A DNA stretch of 64,000 bases from Symbiodinium natans (Eukaryota; Sar; Dinophyceae; Suessiales; Symbiodiniaceae): NCBI GenBank assembly GCA_905221605.1, contig CAJNDS010000180.1, positions 394,501-458,500 of the forward strand, given 5' to 3'. Position numbers and translations under genes: made by a program. Below, piece by piece: positions 23,184 to 26,150 of the stretch (its first letter is position 1; each line of letters opens with the position of its first letter). A model generated the notes under the pieces. It saw only the letters and a program-made list of their open reading frames with translations, ran no database searches and was not told the origin of the DNA.

Positions 23184-25788
23184 CCTATTTCGGTTGGGCT
23201 TTGCGTGGGGACACGACACCGACCCTTCGCTAGCAATTCGGCCTACTGCGCCGCAACAGCAGCCTATGGGGGTCGAAAACTTGGCCGCAGAACCGTCATA
23301 AGGGTTTAGGGTTTAGGGTCTAGGGTTTAGAAAGAAGGGTTTCTTGGATGCAGAGAGTTCGTCCCAGGCAGGCAGTGCAGCAGTCCTAGCCGTAAAACAA
23401 AAGGGTTTAGGGTTTAGGGTTTGTGGTTGAAATAGAAGCCAATAGAACCGCCCAGTCGCGCCCGCAGCGGACCTAGAGAAGTCCTTTGGCCAGGAAGCCG
23501 ATCGAGGGTGCCAAAACTGACGGCGTCGGCGGCTTCGTCACTGGAATTGGGAAGGCTCCGGGGTTTAGGGTTTAGGGTTCAACTCGTGCAAGCCGTGAGC
23601 GAACTTCCTTCATCGGAAACATTCGAAAACGCTGCACGGATGGCCCCTGCTGTTTCCATGGAGTCCATTCGCTGCTTAAACTGAACCTGTCCTGGGCCCA
23701 GCTGCCAGGGACTGTCGAGCTCCGTGGTCAAGGGCTTCAACGGTGTGGCAGCGACTCAGCTATATATCACGTTAGTATAGATAGATAGATAGATAGATAG
23801 ATATTATATATATATATATATCTTACAGAATATATGTGTATATAGATTTTCTTTTCATTTGTATTTCATATTATATGATAGAACATAATAACTGTAAGAC
23901 TTAGATGCTGGGAGGGTCAAGTGGGGACTGAGGATGCGGCGGCGGACCTGGGTCGTGGAGTGATGGCAGAGGCCAAGAACCTCTAGAGAAGTGCGGTTTA
24001 GGGTTTAGGGTTTAGGGTTTAGGGTTTAGGGTTTGGGGTTTAGGGTTTAGGGTTTAATGTTGGACTCGCTTTAGTATCCAGGGGTCCCCCCCCCTCCCCC
24101 CCAAACAATTTTGGGGTTTTCGGGGATCCTGACTAGTCTTATTCGGGGGCTGGGGGTAGGGCGGCTACGTGTCGAGGGGAAGCCTTGAAGCTTAAGGGTC
24201 TAAGCCCCTGGCCAGAGGGGCTGCGGATTAATGCGGGTAACCGAAAATTTACTAAAAGCGGATCAGCTTCTTCAAAATCATTTTTAGTTCTTGGCTCCCC
24301 GGCCCCCCGCCCTTCATCCCCGGCCTGCGCACTTCGCATAATTCAGGACCAGCCTCATCAAGGGGCGTCCCCTATAAGATTTCCGGAAAAACGCATAGTA
24401 GTGCCTCTTTTCACTACGACGGGTGCAACATTAGGGTTTAGGGTTTAGGGTTTGGGATGTTCCCCCCCTTATACTAACAGTCCTTCATAGGGATTGTACT
24501 AGGAGGTACTGTAATCCCTATCAAGGACTGTTTGTTTCATGGGGACCATCCCATAGCGTGTTGCAGTAGGGGGCGTTGGGGGGGGGGGTTGCAGGGGCAT
24601 GCGCGTTCTGTGAACCCTGAACTCTCGAAACACAATAAACCGTAAATAGGAGCCTGCAGAAGACCCTGATCTTCCCATCCCCTCCCATGGCTGCCCTCGT
24701 GCTACAGAGACCCCAAGTAGCTCAGGGGCGTCATGTGCCCAGGGCAACTTGTGCCGCCAGAATGCGTTCGAGGCTTGCTACGCAGCGTTTATGTAGGACA
24801 GAGCTAGTAGTCGCCCCTGCTTGAAGAGTCATGGGGATCGACTTATAATCCCAAACCTTCAGTCTACTTATAACTAGGGTTTAGGGTTTAGGGTTTAGGG
24901 GGCTTATGAAGTACAGTTCTACTGGGCGTTCTAAGTACCCTGAAGCTCCAAGTGGCCGTAGGCGGACAAGAAGATACGACCTCCGCATGGCCGAACCTTG
25001 GAGACCAAAGGAACCCTAAAATTGGGTTTAGGGTTTAGGGTTTAGGGTCTAGAATTGCGAGTTTAGGGTCTAGGGTTTAGGGTTGAGGGTTTAGGGTTTA
25101 GGGCTTACCCTCTACTACTGTAATCCCTATTTCGGTAATATGCGCCAAAAAATCCCTCTCCTACTATAATCCCTACTAAGGTATATGAACCCTGAACCCT
25201 TTTAGGGTTCATTTCGTCCCCAAGGAAATGAACGCGTCCGCCAACCGCGAGCCCTGTACGGCCCCATCGGCGCGATGAGGGATTTCTCGGCATCTCGGCT
25301 GGCCTCGGGTGCCTCAAGTTGGCTAGGGTTTGGGTTTTGGGGGTTTAGGGTTTGAGGTTTGGGGTTTAGGCTTTAGGGTTTGGGATTTGAGGTTTAGGGT
25401 TTAGGGTTTGGGACTTGAGGTTTAGTGTTTGGGGTTTGGGGTTTGGGGGTAGGCGCTCCCTGAAATGAGAGAACCAAAAATGGATGTTGCCTGAATCCCT
25501 GAAACGAAGCAAGAGGGCGCTGGCCCATCCTGGTAAGCAGACGAGGAGGAGTAGGCCACCGCGCGTGAACTCCTTAGAACCTCGATCTTGCTTCCACGAG
25601 CTATGCAGGGGGACGTTTAGGGGTTGAAGGCCGATGTGTGGGTTTAGGGTTTAGGGCTCAACCTGCAGGAGCTGGATAGCCATGTGCTTTCGTTCCTGCA
25701 AGACGTCCCAGAAATTAGCGCCTTGGAGTCGTTCAGGCACATGCGAACACCACCGCTTGACGTGTTCGTTGCGGGAGCTTTGCTTTAA
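495..25788 (+). CDS. VPS13: VPS13-like bridge-like lipid-transfer protein gene, C-terminal part (overview of scattered exons)
   Basis: Gene-level entry; exons are listed separately. VPS13 proteins are very large rod-like proteins that move bulk lipid between organelle membranes at contact sites; the C-terminal half carries the adaptor-binding/SHR-type region and targeting helices. Diagnostic pieces occur on + in the family's order: PVRIFNDTTVKLGLQFG (3.2 kb), QTWLIDRRGKPHLE (7.55 kb), LLPRYVVVNQLP (10.2 kb), SDHGVIYFIVREGS (11.4 kb), SNSSPHQICEIHVRN then PGEACFFAWLD (11.7 kb), VILPRIGVSLV (14.0 kb), NAELVYMEMALLHL (14.5 kb), QHPVIIGNAG (15.7 kb), MTFDKEYAARHD (22.7 kb), KPIEGAKTDGVGGFVTG (23.5 kb), RVRQPRALYGPIGAMRD (25.2 kb). 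The chorein N-terminus is not in the window. Exon order and matching phases at many junctions support one gene; the exact end is unclear (about 25.8 kb or beyond). The symbol means family membership, not a specific paralogue. Confidence 0.75.
710..773 (+). CDS. Candidate coding exon
   Basis: Acceptor CTCCAG|G and donor ACG|GTGGGT frame an open segment reading LRDPGRCFKMLHVRKALLL, with nearly all third positions G or C. Function not recognisable from 21 residues. Confidence 0.5.
1091..1387 (-). repeat. Interstitial telomere-type array, CCCTAAA orientation
   Basis: About 290 bp of nearly perfect CCCTAAA heptamers with rare variants (CCATAAA, CCCTGAA). One of the two longest arrays here. It is flanked by near-identical copies of CCTGAACCCTGGCCC.GACGATC (1068-1090 and 1386-1409), which suggests the array sits inside a duplicated target. 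Confidence 0.95.
1404..1490 (+). CDS. Candidate coding exon after the telomere-type array
   Basis: Starts after GGCCCAG|; reads TIDLGLLNSQRPGLPATG then FQGPLPKNFE. Third positions are mostly G or C. Its first bases belong to the sequence duplicated on both sides of the upstream array. No GT donor is obvious; GA (TTTT|GAGCCC) is possible. Confidence 0.5.
2228..2320 (+). CDS. Coding exon with canonical splice sites
   Basis: 31 codons between TGTGCAG|G and CAT|GTAGAT, phase 0 at both ends; reads DPEFAVGGSDAATQRRGRTG then IDVLAAWKNQH. Strong as an exon; family unknown in isolation. Confidence 0.6.
2378..2436. mobile_element. TIR family B, truncated copy
   Basis: Right half of family B: GGGGGTACTAGGATCC..., CAAGGACTGTTTG, GGGGGAACATCTCAA. 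The left TIR is missing and replaced by telomere-type sequence. Confidence 0.6.
2572..2642 (+). CDS. Possible coding exon
   Basis: After GTGGCAG| an open frame reads LGLGFKDMPQRYFNPSLGSR up to a TTTAGGG tract. An overlapping frame is also open, so this is tentative. Confidence 0.35.
2648..2700 (+). repeat. TTTAGGG array
   Basis: Seven or more perfect GTTTAGG units starting directly after a possible exon. Confidence 0.9.
3197..3278 (+). CDS. VPS13: VPS13-like exon (start of the adaptor-binding region)
   Basis: Between CCCGAG|G and ACG|GTGTAG; reads PVRIFNDTTVKLGLQFGNQQ then ACLGTKT. The I.N.T....L pattern resembles the repeated 'N.T' strands of the VPS13 adaptor-binding region. Third positions are almost all C or G on +; the overlapping minus-strand frame is a shadow. 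Confidence 0.65.
3310..3604. mobile_element. TIR family H element carrying a telomeric insert and a nested family C element
   Basis: Family H starts GGTCCATGTACC and ends TTTAGGTACATGGAC; compare the intact copy near 33.57 kb. A telomere-type block at about 3328-3360 is flanked by an 18-bp perfect direct repeat GGGTCCATGTACCTTATT (3310-3327 and 3361-3378). A complete family C copy (3435-3582) interrupts it between CCCAAGTA and CATTCCC. Confidence 0.75.
3435..3582. mobile_element. TIR family C element, nested in family H
   Basis: Left end GAGGTTCAGGGTACTTATT, right end AATAAGTACTGTGAACCTTC. Inner arms (ACCAATTATAACTGTAC and its complement) form a long hairpin around a spacer that includes GTGCCCTAACATGG. 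Confidence 0.8.
3727..3852 (+). CDS. Possible coding exon
   Basis: After CCGGAG| an open frame reads DARKRGRFAFEAGKLSSGPL then CKQRPSLSSM, stopping near 3850. Composition is moderately coding-like; no clear donor. Confidence 0.35.
3987..4136 (+). CDS. Possible coding segment next to a poly-C run
   Basis: ATG-initiated frame reads MFATGVLPFLAFAATARLW then a hydrophilic part (AESKLLREQLHQDRGHKD). Third positions are about two thirds G or C. It runs into a 20-plus C homopolymer at about 4137-4159. The N-terminus looks hydrophobic, but nothing ties it to a known gene. Confidence 0.3.
4316..4436. mobile_element. TIR family M element, copy 1
   Basis: Starts TATAGCTCCCTTAGG and ends GCTCTAAGGGGAGTATA; the arms are imperfect inverted repeats. 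A second copy with the same ends lies at about 41.20-41.29 kb. Confidence 0.5.
4482..4660 (+). CDS. Exon encoding an acidic Ser/Asp/Glu-rich segment
   Basis: After TCTAG|G the frame reads PSAGPVPSWLMPDGFTSAP, then PPDRESDDESSDEDELKPED, then GGGLLRAACR, with a strong donor AGA|GTAATG (or CC|GTAGAG 5 nt earlier). The acidic stretch looks like a CK2-type disordered linker. Probably an insertion loop in the VPS13-like protein, but the gene assignment is by position only. Confidence 0.55.
4740..6010 (+). other. 1.27-kb tract-free segment with long open + frames, unassigned
   Basis: The longest stretch in the first 10 kb without telomere-type repeats. Consecutive + frames of about 100-137 codons are open (for example 4770-5072 with KRAKLTQLDVQSMLCLMG, and 5592-6002), but their third-position bias is weak and frames overlap. 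It could be a large exon, a decayed gene or simply intron. A degenerate family D element lies near 5385-5440. Confidence 0.35.
6290..6408 (+). CDS. VPS13: Coding exon, VPS13-like gene
   Basis: Between GGCTGCAG|G and CTG|GTAACC; reads DVEVSYSLDSPDTADKKNHR then SVTRYLPQTGHLGSC. About three quarters of third positions are G or C. Ends in phase 0 and joins in frame to the next exon across a 54-bp intron. Confidence 0.65.
6409..6462 (+). other. 54-bp mini-intron made largely of degenerate telomere units
   Basis: GTAACCCTAGTAACCCTGAA... to ...CATGGCAG. Flanking exons are in the same phase (0/0) and frame. The first half is CCCTAGTAA/CCCTGAA-like, so a very short intron seems to derive from telomere-type sequence. 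Confidence 0.6.
6463..6528 (+). CDS. VPS13: Coding exon, VPS13-like gene
   Basis: Exactly 22 codons between CATGGCAG| and CGA|GTACGT; reads KPPRPGTLPVYDVDFPSTVY then LR. Very high GC3. Confidence 0.7.
6716..6756 (+). CDS. Possible short exon
   Basis: ILLEDEAGAVRGP before the donor CCAG|GTTGAG; coding-like third positions. The acceptor (TCTGAG|) is weak. Confidence 0.35.
7199..7342 (+). CDS. VPS13: Coding exon, VPS13-like gene
   Basis: Starts after CCGGAG|G directly downstream of a CCCTAAA array; reads DIGEEDRLTSRLEGEMTVKS, then ETHADFTVSILDKGNGKANR. Strong + strand codon bias; the open minus frames here are shadows. Ends at GTGAATATG, or slightly earlier at a GC donor (GGGG|GCATGT). Confidence 0.6.
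7369..7420 (+). CDS. Short coding exon
   Basis: CTTTGCAG|CT then VSLAVATFRRAKPPNA and donor CAAG|GTGGAT. Good codon bias but only 17 residues. Confidence 0.45.
7550..7606 (+). CDS. VPS13: VPS13-like exon with the WLID motif
   Basis: Exactly 19 codons, VMLCCQTWLIDRRGKPHLE, between GCTCCAG|G and TTGGAG|GTTCAA. VPS13 proteins have a conserved strand of the type YW(I/L)(I/V)(N/D).TG.PL at this point. The last codons (CACTTGGAG) equal the left end of family C elements, so the following intron appears to be a family C copy whose TIR overlaps the exon edge. Confidence 0.75.
7598..7676. mobile_element. TIR family C element, truncated, forming an intron edge
   Basis: ACTTGGAGGTTCAAGGGTA at the left, then CCCCTTAAGTGCCCTAATCTGG and a degenerate right half (GGTTCTAAGTACA). 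It begins at the 3' edge of the WLID exon. Confidence 0.55.
7690..7880 (+). CDS. Probable coding exon
   Basis: Open frame reads IEGRAVSTSFQDCPRFTTCH then RCHLGLSVTSDKKPLVDAGE, with about 70% G/C third positions. It would follow the WLID exon in the VPS13-like protein. Exact splice sites unclear. Confidence 0.45.
8694..8758 (+). CDS. Probable coding exon
   Basis: CCGGGCAG|G then SGRLDRDFRAAWMSWAAI with nearly perfect GC3; followed directly by a TTTAGGG array whose first GTTTAG may be the donor. Confidence 0.5.
8813..8952. mobile_element. TIR family C element
   Basis: CTTGGAGGTTCAGGGTACTT at the left, AAGTACCCTGAATCTCCAAG at the right; inner arms CCAATTATAGCTGTACTT and AAGTACAGTGATACTTGG. A full-length copy of about 140 bp. 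Confidence 0.8.
9126..9238. mobile_element. TIR family L element, copy 1
   Basis: CTGATTCTTAGTAGGGAATG at the left and CATTCCCTGCGAAGAACCAG (to about 9254) at the right, with an AT-rich TATATACATATATA middle. The same ends occur at 55.02-55.33 kb. Confidence 0.6.
9393..9452. mobile_element. TIR family D element
   Basis: CCTTTAACCTTTTTGGGGTA followed by ATTCCCAAAGGTTAACC; arms AACCTTT.GG pair with CCAAAGGTT. Related copies near 33.74, 52.38 and 59.42 kb. Confidence 0.6.
9506..9608. mobile_element. TIR family B element with 8-bp target-site duplication
   Basis: TTGGGATGTTCCCTCTTCTA at the left and ACCATCTCAA at the right. Flanked by AGTATTCT (9498-9505) and AGCATTCT (9609-9616), an 8-bp duplication with one mismatch. 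About 103 bp, no coding capacity. Confidence 0.75.
9764..9938. repeat. Poly-C, (CA)n, poly-C cluster
   Basis: A C run at about 9762-9780, a CA run at about 9827-9866 and a roughly 33-bp C run at 9905-9937, separated by unique bases. Glycine- or proline-rich open frames across it are artefacts. Confidence 0.9.
10170..10271 (+). CDS. VPS13: VPS13-like exon with the PRYVVVN motif
   Basis: 34 codons between CCTAACAG|G and TTA|GTACGT, phase 0 at both ends; reads DKLVRVLELLPRYVVVNQLP then CDVEFRPGYI. PRY(V/I)(L/V)VN..P is one of the most recognisable strands of the VPS13 adaptor-binding region. Followed directly by a 260-bp trinucleotide-rich stretch. Confidence 0.85.
10272..10535. repeat. Degenerate TAC/TAT (ATTACT) microsatellite inside an intron
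   Basis: Roughly 260 bp of ACTATT/TTACTA triplet and hexamer units, starting within a few bases of the splice donor GTACGT. Confidence 0.9.
10777..10883 (+). CDS. VPS13: VPS13-like exon
   Basis: ACTCCCCAG|G then LTWNPSAEVIVDAGKTALPR, then TTDALQFRLRERSP before CCCG|GTCGAT. Matches the hydrophobic/charged spacing of the strand after PRYxxVN. The join to the next exon does not keep frame with the sites I chose, so one edge is wrong. Confidence 0.65.
11005..11110 (+). CDS. VPS13: VPS13-like exon (TWSSDIPV segment)
   Basis: AAACCAG|G; reads TATWSSDIPVTEQSAGAPAV then ARDGTLLYFQLARY before GTATAT. VPS13 proteins have a WS..F.I segment followed by a beta strand at this point. Confidence 0.7.
11382..11453 (+). 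CDS. VPS13: VPS13-like exon with an apparent GC donor
   Basis: GCTACCAAG|G then ECYIVEIRSDHGVIYFIVRE, GSAL. Fits the VPS13 strand pair V.(I/V)....G.(I/T)(F/Y)(V/I)(V/I).. . The frame stops at TAG 11454 region, so the intron probably begins with GC (TTG|GCTTAG, or AG|GCAGCG upstream). Confidence 0.7.
11492..11615. mobile_element. TIR family G element, copy 1
   Basis: AAGGAGGGACCCCTAGAAG.AGGGACCC then TTGCATAGTCCCTGTATACCTAAGTAGC. Two related copies at 22.49-22.61 and 27.63-27.78 kb share the ordered blocks. Confidence 0.55.
11670..11777 (+). CDS. VPS13: VPS13-like exon, SHR-type core
   Basis: CTCTGAG|G; reads MFRLSNSSPHQICEIHVRNM then IFRAHPGEACFFAWLD. The pair N.(S/T)P..I....V......PGE...FAW is highly characteristic of the VPS13 region formerly called SHR-binding. 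Ends near a G-rich run (about 11785-11837). Confidence 0.85.
11785..11837 (+). repeat. G-rich homopolymer/GGGGA run
   Basis: About 50 bp of G with a few A, directly 3' of a VPS13-like exon; potential G-quadruplex and a likely sequencing-error hotspot. Confidence 0.85.
11953..12040 (+). CDS. VPS13: VPS13-like exon
   Basis: CTGCTTGCAG|G then DPFDNDKNLEVAQLHFGGM; ends at CTAT|GTAGTG or at AAA|GTAGTG (12014). Confidence 0.6.
12440..12472 (+). CDS. VPS13: VPS13-like micro-exon
   Basis: 33 bp, 11 codons VELVIGDDDFK, between ACCGAG|G and AAG|GTGCGC, phase 0 at both ends. In frame with the next exon. Confidence 0.65.
12586..12651 (+). CDS. VPS13: VPS13-like exon
   Basis: Exactly 22 codons, VDPRRAYRKKLRGGLELYSC then LE, between CTCTTCAG|G and GAG|GTATAA. 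Flanked upstream by a CCCTAAA array and downstream by TTTAGGG units. Confidence 0.7.
12801..12839 (+). CDS. VPS13: VPS13-like micro-exon using a telomere-type donor
   Basis: 13 codons NGLSIISCPEYLM between TTTGCAG| and ATG|GTTTAG, where the donor is the first unit of a TTTAGGG array. Confidence 0.6.
13063..13174. mobile_element. TIR family B element with a perfect 8-bp target-site duplication
   Basis: Starts TTGGGATGTTC and ends GAACATCCCAA, 112 bp. Perfectly flanked by GTTGTGGC (13055-13062 and 13175-13182). The right end (CATCCCAAG) supplies an AG directly in front of coding sequence, so this copy looks like the 3' part of an intron. Confidence 0.85.
13176..13281 (+). CDS. VPS13: Coding exon starting at a family B element
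   Basis: Starts right after CATCCCAAG|; reads CGASAHHGSHCKGTFDKDHT then NLEVRMRTESCLGL, very high GC3, ending at TTT|GTAGAG. The acceptor uses the element's CCCAA plus the first G of the duplicated GTTGTGGC. Confidence 0.55.
13290..13440 (+). repeat. TTTAGGG arrays (two blocks)
   Basis: Blocks at about 13290-13335 and 13360-13440, split by CCCTCAGTCCGGCTGCAAAAA; a truncated family C copy (about 13441-13508) follows immediately. Confidence 0.9.
13988..14096 (+). CDS. VPS13: VPS13-like exon (LPRIGVSLV) with a telomere-type donor
   Basis: CCAAG|G then ERPAATVLDVILPRIGVSLV, GRVQTRLVESEVGARR, donor CGG|GTTTAGGG. Fits the VPS13 (L/P)..IG(I/V)S(L/I)(I/V) segment. The 5' splice site is the first base of a nine-unit TTTAGGG array. 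Confidence 0.75.
14214..14236 (+). CDS. Possible 23-nt micro-exon
   Basis: AATCCACAG| ASLAQSC |GTCGCA. Its length exactly restores the frame between the exons at 13988-14096 and 14483-14564, which otherwise disagree by one base class. Confidence 0.45.
14297..14403. mobile_element. TIR family F element, copy 1
   Basis: GGGGTCGGAATTAAATGCTA..., TCCCTTTATAAGTATAC, CCCTATTCTAGTTATTAAGG. Same ordered blocks at about 60.89-60.98 kb. Confidence 0.6.
14483..14564 (+). CDS. VPS13: VPS13-like exon (NAELVYMEMALLHL)
   Basis: CCTGGCAG|G, reads VSNAELVYMEMALLHLADNI then LSIVGGK, donor AAA|GTAGAG. E(L/I)(L/V)Y(I/M).(L/M) following a GVSLV segment is typical of VPS13. Confidence 0.75.
14742..14789 (+). CDS. 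VPS13: VPS13-like exon
   Basis: ATCAAG|G, 16 codons AKGAVKSRTPTLTLSV, donor GTG|GTAGAT; phase 0 on both sides and in frame with the previous exon. Confidence 0.6.
15031..15083 (+). CDS. VPS13: VPS13-like exon (SIGDMQL)
   Basis: After CCAAAG| (or upstream CTTGCAAG|): EDTQTLNMSIGDMQLG. VPS13 has (L/V).(V/I)..(I/M)Q(I/L)DN at this point. The 3' edge lies in a short sequence (GCAACTGGGC) that is duplicated 50 bp downstream. Confidence 0.65.
15700..15779 (+). CDS. VPS13: VPS13-like exon (QHPVIIGN)
   Basis: ATTGTGAG|G, reads DQHPVIIGNAGVSSHHLEAW then QHLLQR, donor GGAG|GTGTGT. Corresponds to the VPS13 segment ...Q....(F/Y)PV(I/V)(I/L). Confidence 0.7.
16012..16195 (+). CDS. VPS13: VPS13-like exon(s) with an apparent one-base frame break
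   Basis: CATCGAG|G, reads VRPLMQLHIERGQSSSSDLH in one frame up to the T4 run at 16077-16080. The next frame continues PNFVNFSVRVQGSSLEILRE then ESFAGREADEDISAAF. The two halves look like one protein stretch (VPS13: short strand, then F.V.(V/L)......LL). Either a 1-base assembly error in TTTT or a roughly 31-nt intron (GTCTTT...CTCAG). Confidence 0.65.
16218..16293 (-). repeat. CCCTAAA array
   Basis: Ten or more perfect units ending in CCCCTGGCAG, i.e. the array runs to within 10 nt of a splice acceptor. Confidence 0.95.
16301..16351 (+). CDS. VPS13: Coding exon
   Basis: CCTGGCAG|G, reads CKMVARLDQLEAKDAP, donor G|GTCTTG. Degenerate copies of its first 20-25 bases recur at about 16437 and 16548 inside the following intron. 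Confidence 0.55.
16369..16620. repeat. Tandem degenerate units: CCCTAAA block plus exon-derived GCAAGATGGTCGCGCGCC-like sequence
   Basis: Two further blocks each combine a CCCTAAA array (16369-16399, 16500-16547) with a decayed copy of the exon start (GCAAGACGGTCGCGCGC at 16438, TGCAAGATCCTCGCCCGCC at 16549) and GCGGAGGAAG. Confidence 0.6.
16916..16967 (+). CDS. VPS13: Coding exon, VPS13-like gene
   Basis: GCTTGACAG|G, reads VSVSDPLITIMSDFMASRH with almost uniform C/G third positions, then a TTTAGGG array whose first GTTTAG is the likely donor. Hydrophobic pattern like VPS13 (L...PLL.(L/I)..F). Confidence 0.6.
17251..17536 (+). CDS. Possible long exon
   Basis: Open frame after TCTACAG|: VLASLRNMLNKFLERDTLTS, ..., AAQSAMMVLRD-type sequence, ending with a stop at 17534-17536. 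GC3 about 60%; alpha-helical character. No recognisable domain; the donor may lie before the stop. Confidence 0.4.
17549..17672 (-). repeat. Mixed CCCTAAA/CCCTGAA array
   Basis: Variant-rich C-strand units ending in seven tandem CCCTGAA copies. Confidence 0.9.
17884..18042 (+). repeat. TTTAGGG array with periodic GATTTAGG variants
   Basis: About 22 units; the variant ATTTAGG recurs in an ordered pattern, which suggests unequal exchange within the array. Confidence 0.95.
18150..18380 (+). repeat. Variant array (TTTAGAGGG)n and TTTATAGGG
   Basis: Ten or more tandem 9-mers GTTTAGAGG, then degenerate GTTTATAGG/GTTCATAGG units: a telomere-like variant not shared with neighbouring arrays. Confidence 0.9.
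18559..18597 (+). CDS. Short coding exon with a possible GC donor
   Basis: TACTGCAG|G, 13 codons VMEENGRRPVGVK, followed by CAAG|GCTACT (GC donor). Confidence 0.45.
18924..19018 (+). CDS. Coding exon
   Basis: GGAAAG|TT, reads ASTRFVRMAQAGFERKHVAA then VRQKAGSCTPA; donor GCT|GTTTGG, again telomere-like. Family not recognised. Confidence 0.5.
19252..19314 (+). CDS. Coding exon
   Basis: GCGTGCAG|G, exactly 21 codons AATVFGGSDPAAIPKDALLS then L, donor CTG|GTGCAC. Followed by a CCCTAAA array (19320-19368). Confidence 0.6.
19574..19870. repeat. Several (TA)n/(AT)n blocks
   Basis: AT-rich dinucleotide blocks at about 19578-19593, 19774-19805, 19818-19834 and 19846-19870. Tyr/Ile-rich open frames here are artefacts. 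Confidence 0.9.
20102..20169 (+). CDS. VPS13: Coding exon ending exactly at a family O element
   Basis: ACTTCGCAG|G, reads LYPHDVPEDRMEVANPLLRR then LR; the intron begins with the first base of a family O TIR (GTAATCC). Confidence 0.6.
20170..20335. mobile_element. TIR family O element (GTAATCC ends, C/G-run arms)
   Basis: GTAATCCCTTCCC..TAATATT.AAA(C)nTACCCCC at the left; its partner TTTAATATTTGGGGGTAGGG at the right. The arms hold C/G homopolymers that pair with each other. The second copy at 44.24-44.36 kb ends in GGATTAC. Confidence 0.75.
20393..20433 (+). CDS. Coding exon
   Basis: GCTGTCCAG|G, reads FIADVQLLSLSMDG with very high GC3. The frame stops at 20438, so a GC or GA donor (GATG|GCC or ATG|GATGG) is needed. 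Confidence 0.5.
20702..20801 (+). CDS. VPS13: Coding exon with a telomere-type donor
   Basis: AAACCCAG|G, reads MKLWISVKLKRLRPYLPSWV then RAVVGQAACSH, donor TGG|GTTTAGGG. Lies between a CCCTAAA block and a TTTAGGG array. Confidence 0.6.
20802..20905 (+). repeat. TTTAGGG array, variant-rich
   Basis: GTTTAGG units with GCTTAGG, ATTTAGG and GTTCAGG variants, directly at an exon 3' edge. Confidence 0.9.
21158..21257 (+). CDS. VPS13: Coding exon
   Basis: TTTGGAG|G, reads SLSMSKSFSMDGANITCNLA then SIELQIFPFRFQG; donor GGAT|GTACTT. Beta-strand-like alternation, consistent with the VPS13 rod. Confidence 0.6.
21556..21618. mobile_element. TIR family I element, copy 1
   Basis: GGTGCCCTTTACCCTTTTTT at the left; ACATGGTGCCCTTA at the right. 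Similar elements at 40.72-40.79 and 57.57-57.64 kb. Confidence 0.5.
21795..21907 (+). CDS. VPS13: VPS13-like exon
   Basis: CCTCGCAG|G, reads HPDFWRASVASPEIWHRAFA then HEWMGSVIRAAASALAG; donor GGG|GTTTTT. Similar to the amphipathic segment just before the VPS13 C-terminal helices (...(E/Q)....(I/V)..........). Confidence 0.55.
22233..22349 (+). CDS. VPS13: VPS13-like exon, start of the C-terminal conserved region
   Basis: CCTTGCAG|G, reads SSLMAIPKTPIALVGSAGEL then AAPQLGGCLAELTDLGS; donor CGG|GTTGTT. Leaves 1 nt (G) that completes GGA with the next exon. Confidence 0.65.
22493..22612. mobile_element. TIR family G element, copy 2
   Basis: TTAAGGGGTAGGGCTAGAAGGACCC at the left, TTGTATACCTCAGTCGCCCC at the right, with an AT repeat in the middle. 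Confidence 0.55.
22667..22789 (+). CDS. VPS13: VPS13-like exon (MTFDKEYAAR)
   Basis: GCCCAAG|GA; reads AAGNTSAFFDSMTFDKEYAA then RHDKHRNAEIAGRIQDAL. (L/M)(T/S).D.(E/D)Y...R is a hallmark of the VPS13 C-terminus. Phases match both neighbours (2 nt in, 1 nt out). Confidence 0.85.
22919..23013 (+). CDS. VPS13: VPS13-like exon
   Basis: ACTTGGAG|G, reads ASQGMSSAVNSLGEGLNGLL then DVFRRLGSDLR; donor AGG|GTTTGG. G......(I/V)..G(L/I)(N/T)G is the usual VPS13 glycine pattern. The acceptor CTTGGAG|GT equals the end of family C, perhaps the relic of an element. Confidence 0.8.
23119..23180 (+). repeat. 62-bp uninterrupted poly-C run
   Basis: All C over about 62 positions inside an intron; length certainty is low in any assembly. 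Confidence 0.9.
23494..23562 (+). CDS. VPS13: VPS13-like exon (KPIEGAKTDGVGGFVTGIGK)
   Basis: TTGGCCAG|G, reads KPIEGAKTDGVGGFVTGIGK then AP; donor GG|GTTTAG. The motif KP(I/V)EGA(K/R)..G..GF(V/I).G(I/V)GK is one of the best VPS13 signatures. The donor is the start of a TTTAGGG unit; the spliced codon GG+C joins in frame to the next exon. Confidence 0.9.
23702..23770 (+). CDS. VPS13: VPS13-like exon
   Basis: TGGGCCCAG|C, reads CQGLSSSVVKGFNGVAATQ then LYIT; donor AC|GTTAGT. Confidence 0.65.
23777..23825. repeat. (TAGA)n then (TA)n microsatellite
   Basis: GATA-type tetranucleotides at about 23777-23802 followed by a TA run. Confidence 0.9.
23915..23959 (+). CDS. Possible exon
   Basis: CTGGGAG|G then GQVGTEDAAADLGRG-like frame and donor GGA|GTGATG. 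Phase does not fit the neighbours, so tentative. Confidence 0.35.
24452..24553. mobile_element. TIR family B element
   Basis: TTGGGATGTTCCCCCC, CCTTCATAGGGATTGTACTA, TAATCCCTATCAAGGACTG, GGGGACCATCCCA. No clear TSD, because the left flank is telomere-type sequence. Confidence 0.7.
24733..24792 (+). CDS. Possible exon
   Basis: TGTGCCCAG|G, reads NLCRQNAFEACYAA with good GC3; donor TTTAT|GTAGGA. Confidence 0.4.
25125..25219. mobile_element. TIR family A element, rearranged copy, whose right end is the acceptor of the RVRQPR exon
   Basis: Contains two partial CTACTATAATCCCTA blocks and the intact right TIR GGGTTCATTTCGTCCCCAAG|. The next base starts the VPS13-like exon. Confidence 0.65.
25220..25327 (+). 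CDS. VPS13: VPS13-like exon (RVRQPR motif) spliced to a family A end
   Basis: After CCCCAAG|GA; reads NERVRQPRALYGPIGAMRDF then SASRLASGASSWL; donor GG|GTTTGG. R(V/L)R.PR.(L/F)......(I/M)..(Y/F)S is the conserved segment near the VPS13 C-terminus. Confidence 0.8.
25325..25450 (+). repeat. Variant array TTTGGGG/TTTAGGG/TTTGAGG
   Basis: G-rich heptamers dominated by TTTGGGG and TTTGAGG, starting at the 3' edge of the RVRQPR exon. Confidence 0.9.
25669..25788 (+). CDS. Probable exon, possibly near the 3' end of the VPS13-like gene
   Basis: ACCTGCAG|G, reads ELDSHVLSFLQDVPEISALE then SFRHMRTPPLDVF, stop TAA at 25786-25788. It could be terminal, or spliced at GAC|GTGTTC (25762). Confidence 0.5.
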   Translation, partial: ELDSHVLSFLQDVPEISALESFRHMRTPPLDVFVAGALL

Positions 25789-26150
25789 GCGGAGCTGCCA
25801 TCACATGCGCTTGAGAAGGGGGGGGGAGGGTTGAAAGTTCTTGTGTCACACGAACTTGTCACTTTCATGTCTGCTGCTGGCGCCGAAGTCCCTAAGCCCT
25901 TAACCCCAAAACCTGAAACCCTAAACTAGGCCCTAAACCCTCAACCCTAAACCCTAAACCCTCATACGAGGGCCATGTTTTTTGGGGCCTTGTCATCGTC
26001 GGTTCCATCAAACTTGAGGTGAACCGGTGGAGGCCGTCGTGCCACTCTTCAGGCGCCCCTTAGGGTTTAGGGTTTGGGGTTTGGGGTTTGGGGTTTTAGG
26101 GTTTGGGGTTTGGGGTTTAGGGTCAGGGGGCTGAAAGCCACCTTGTGCAG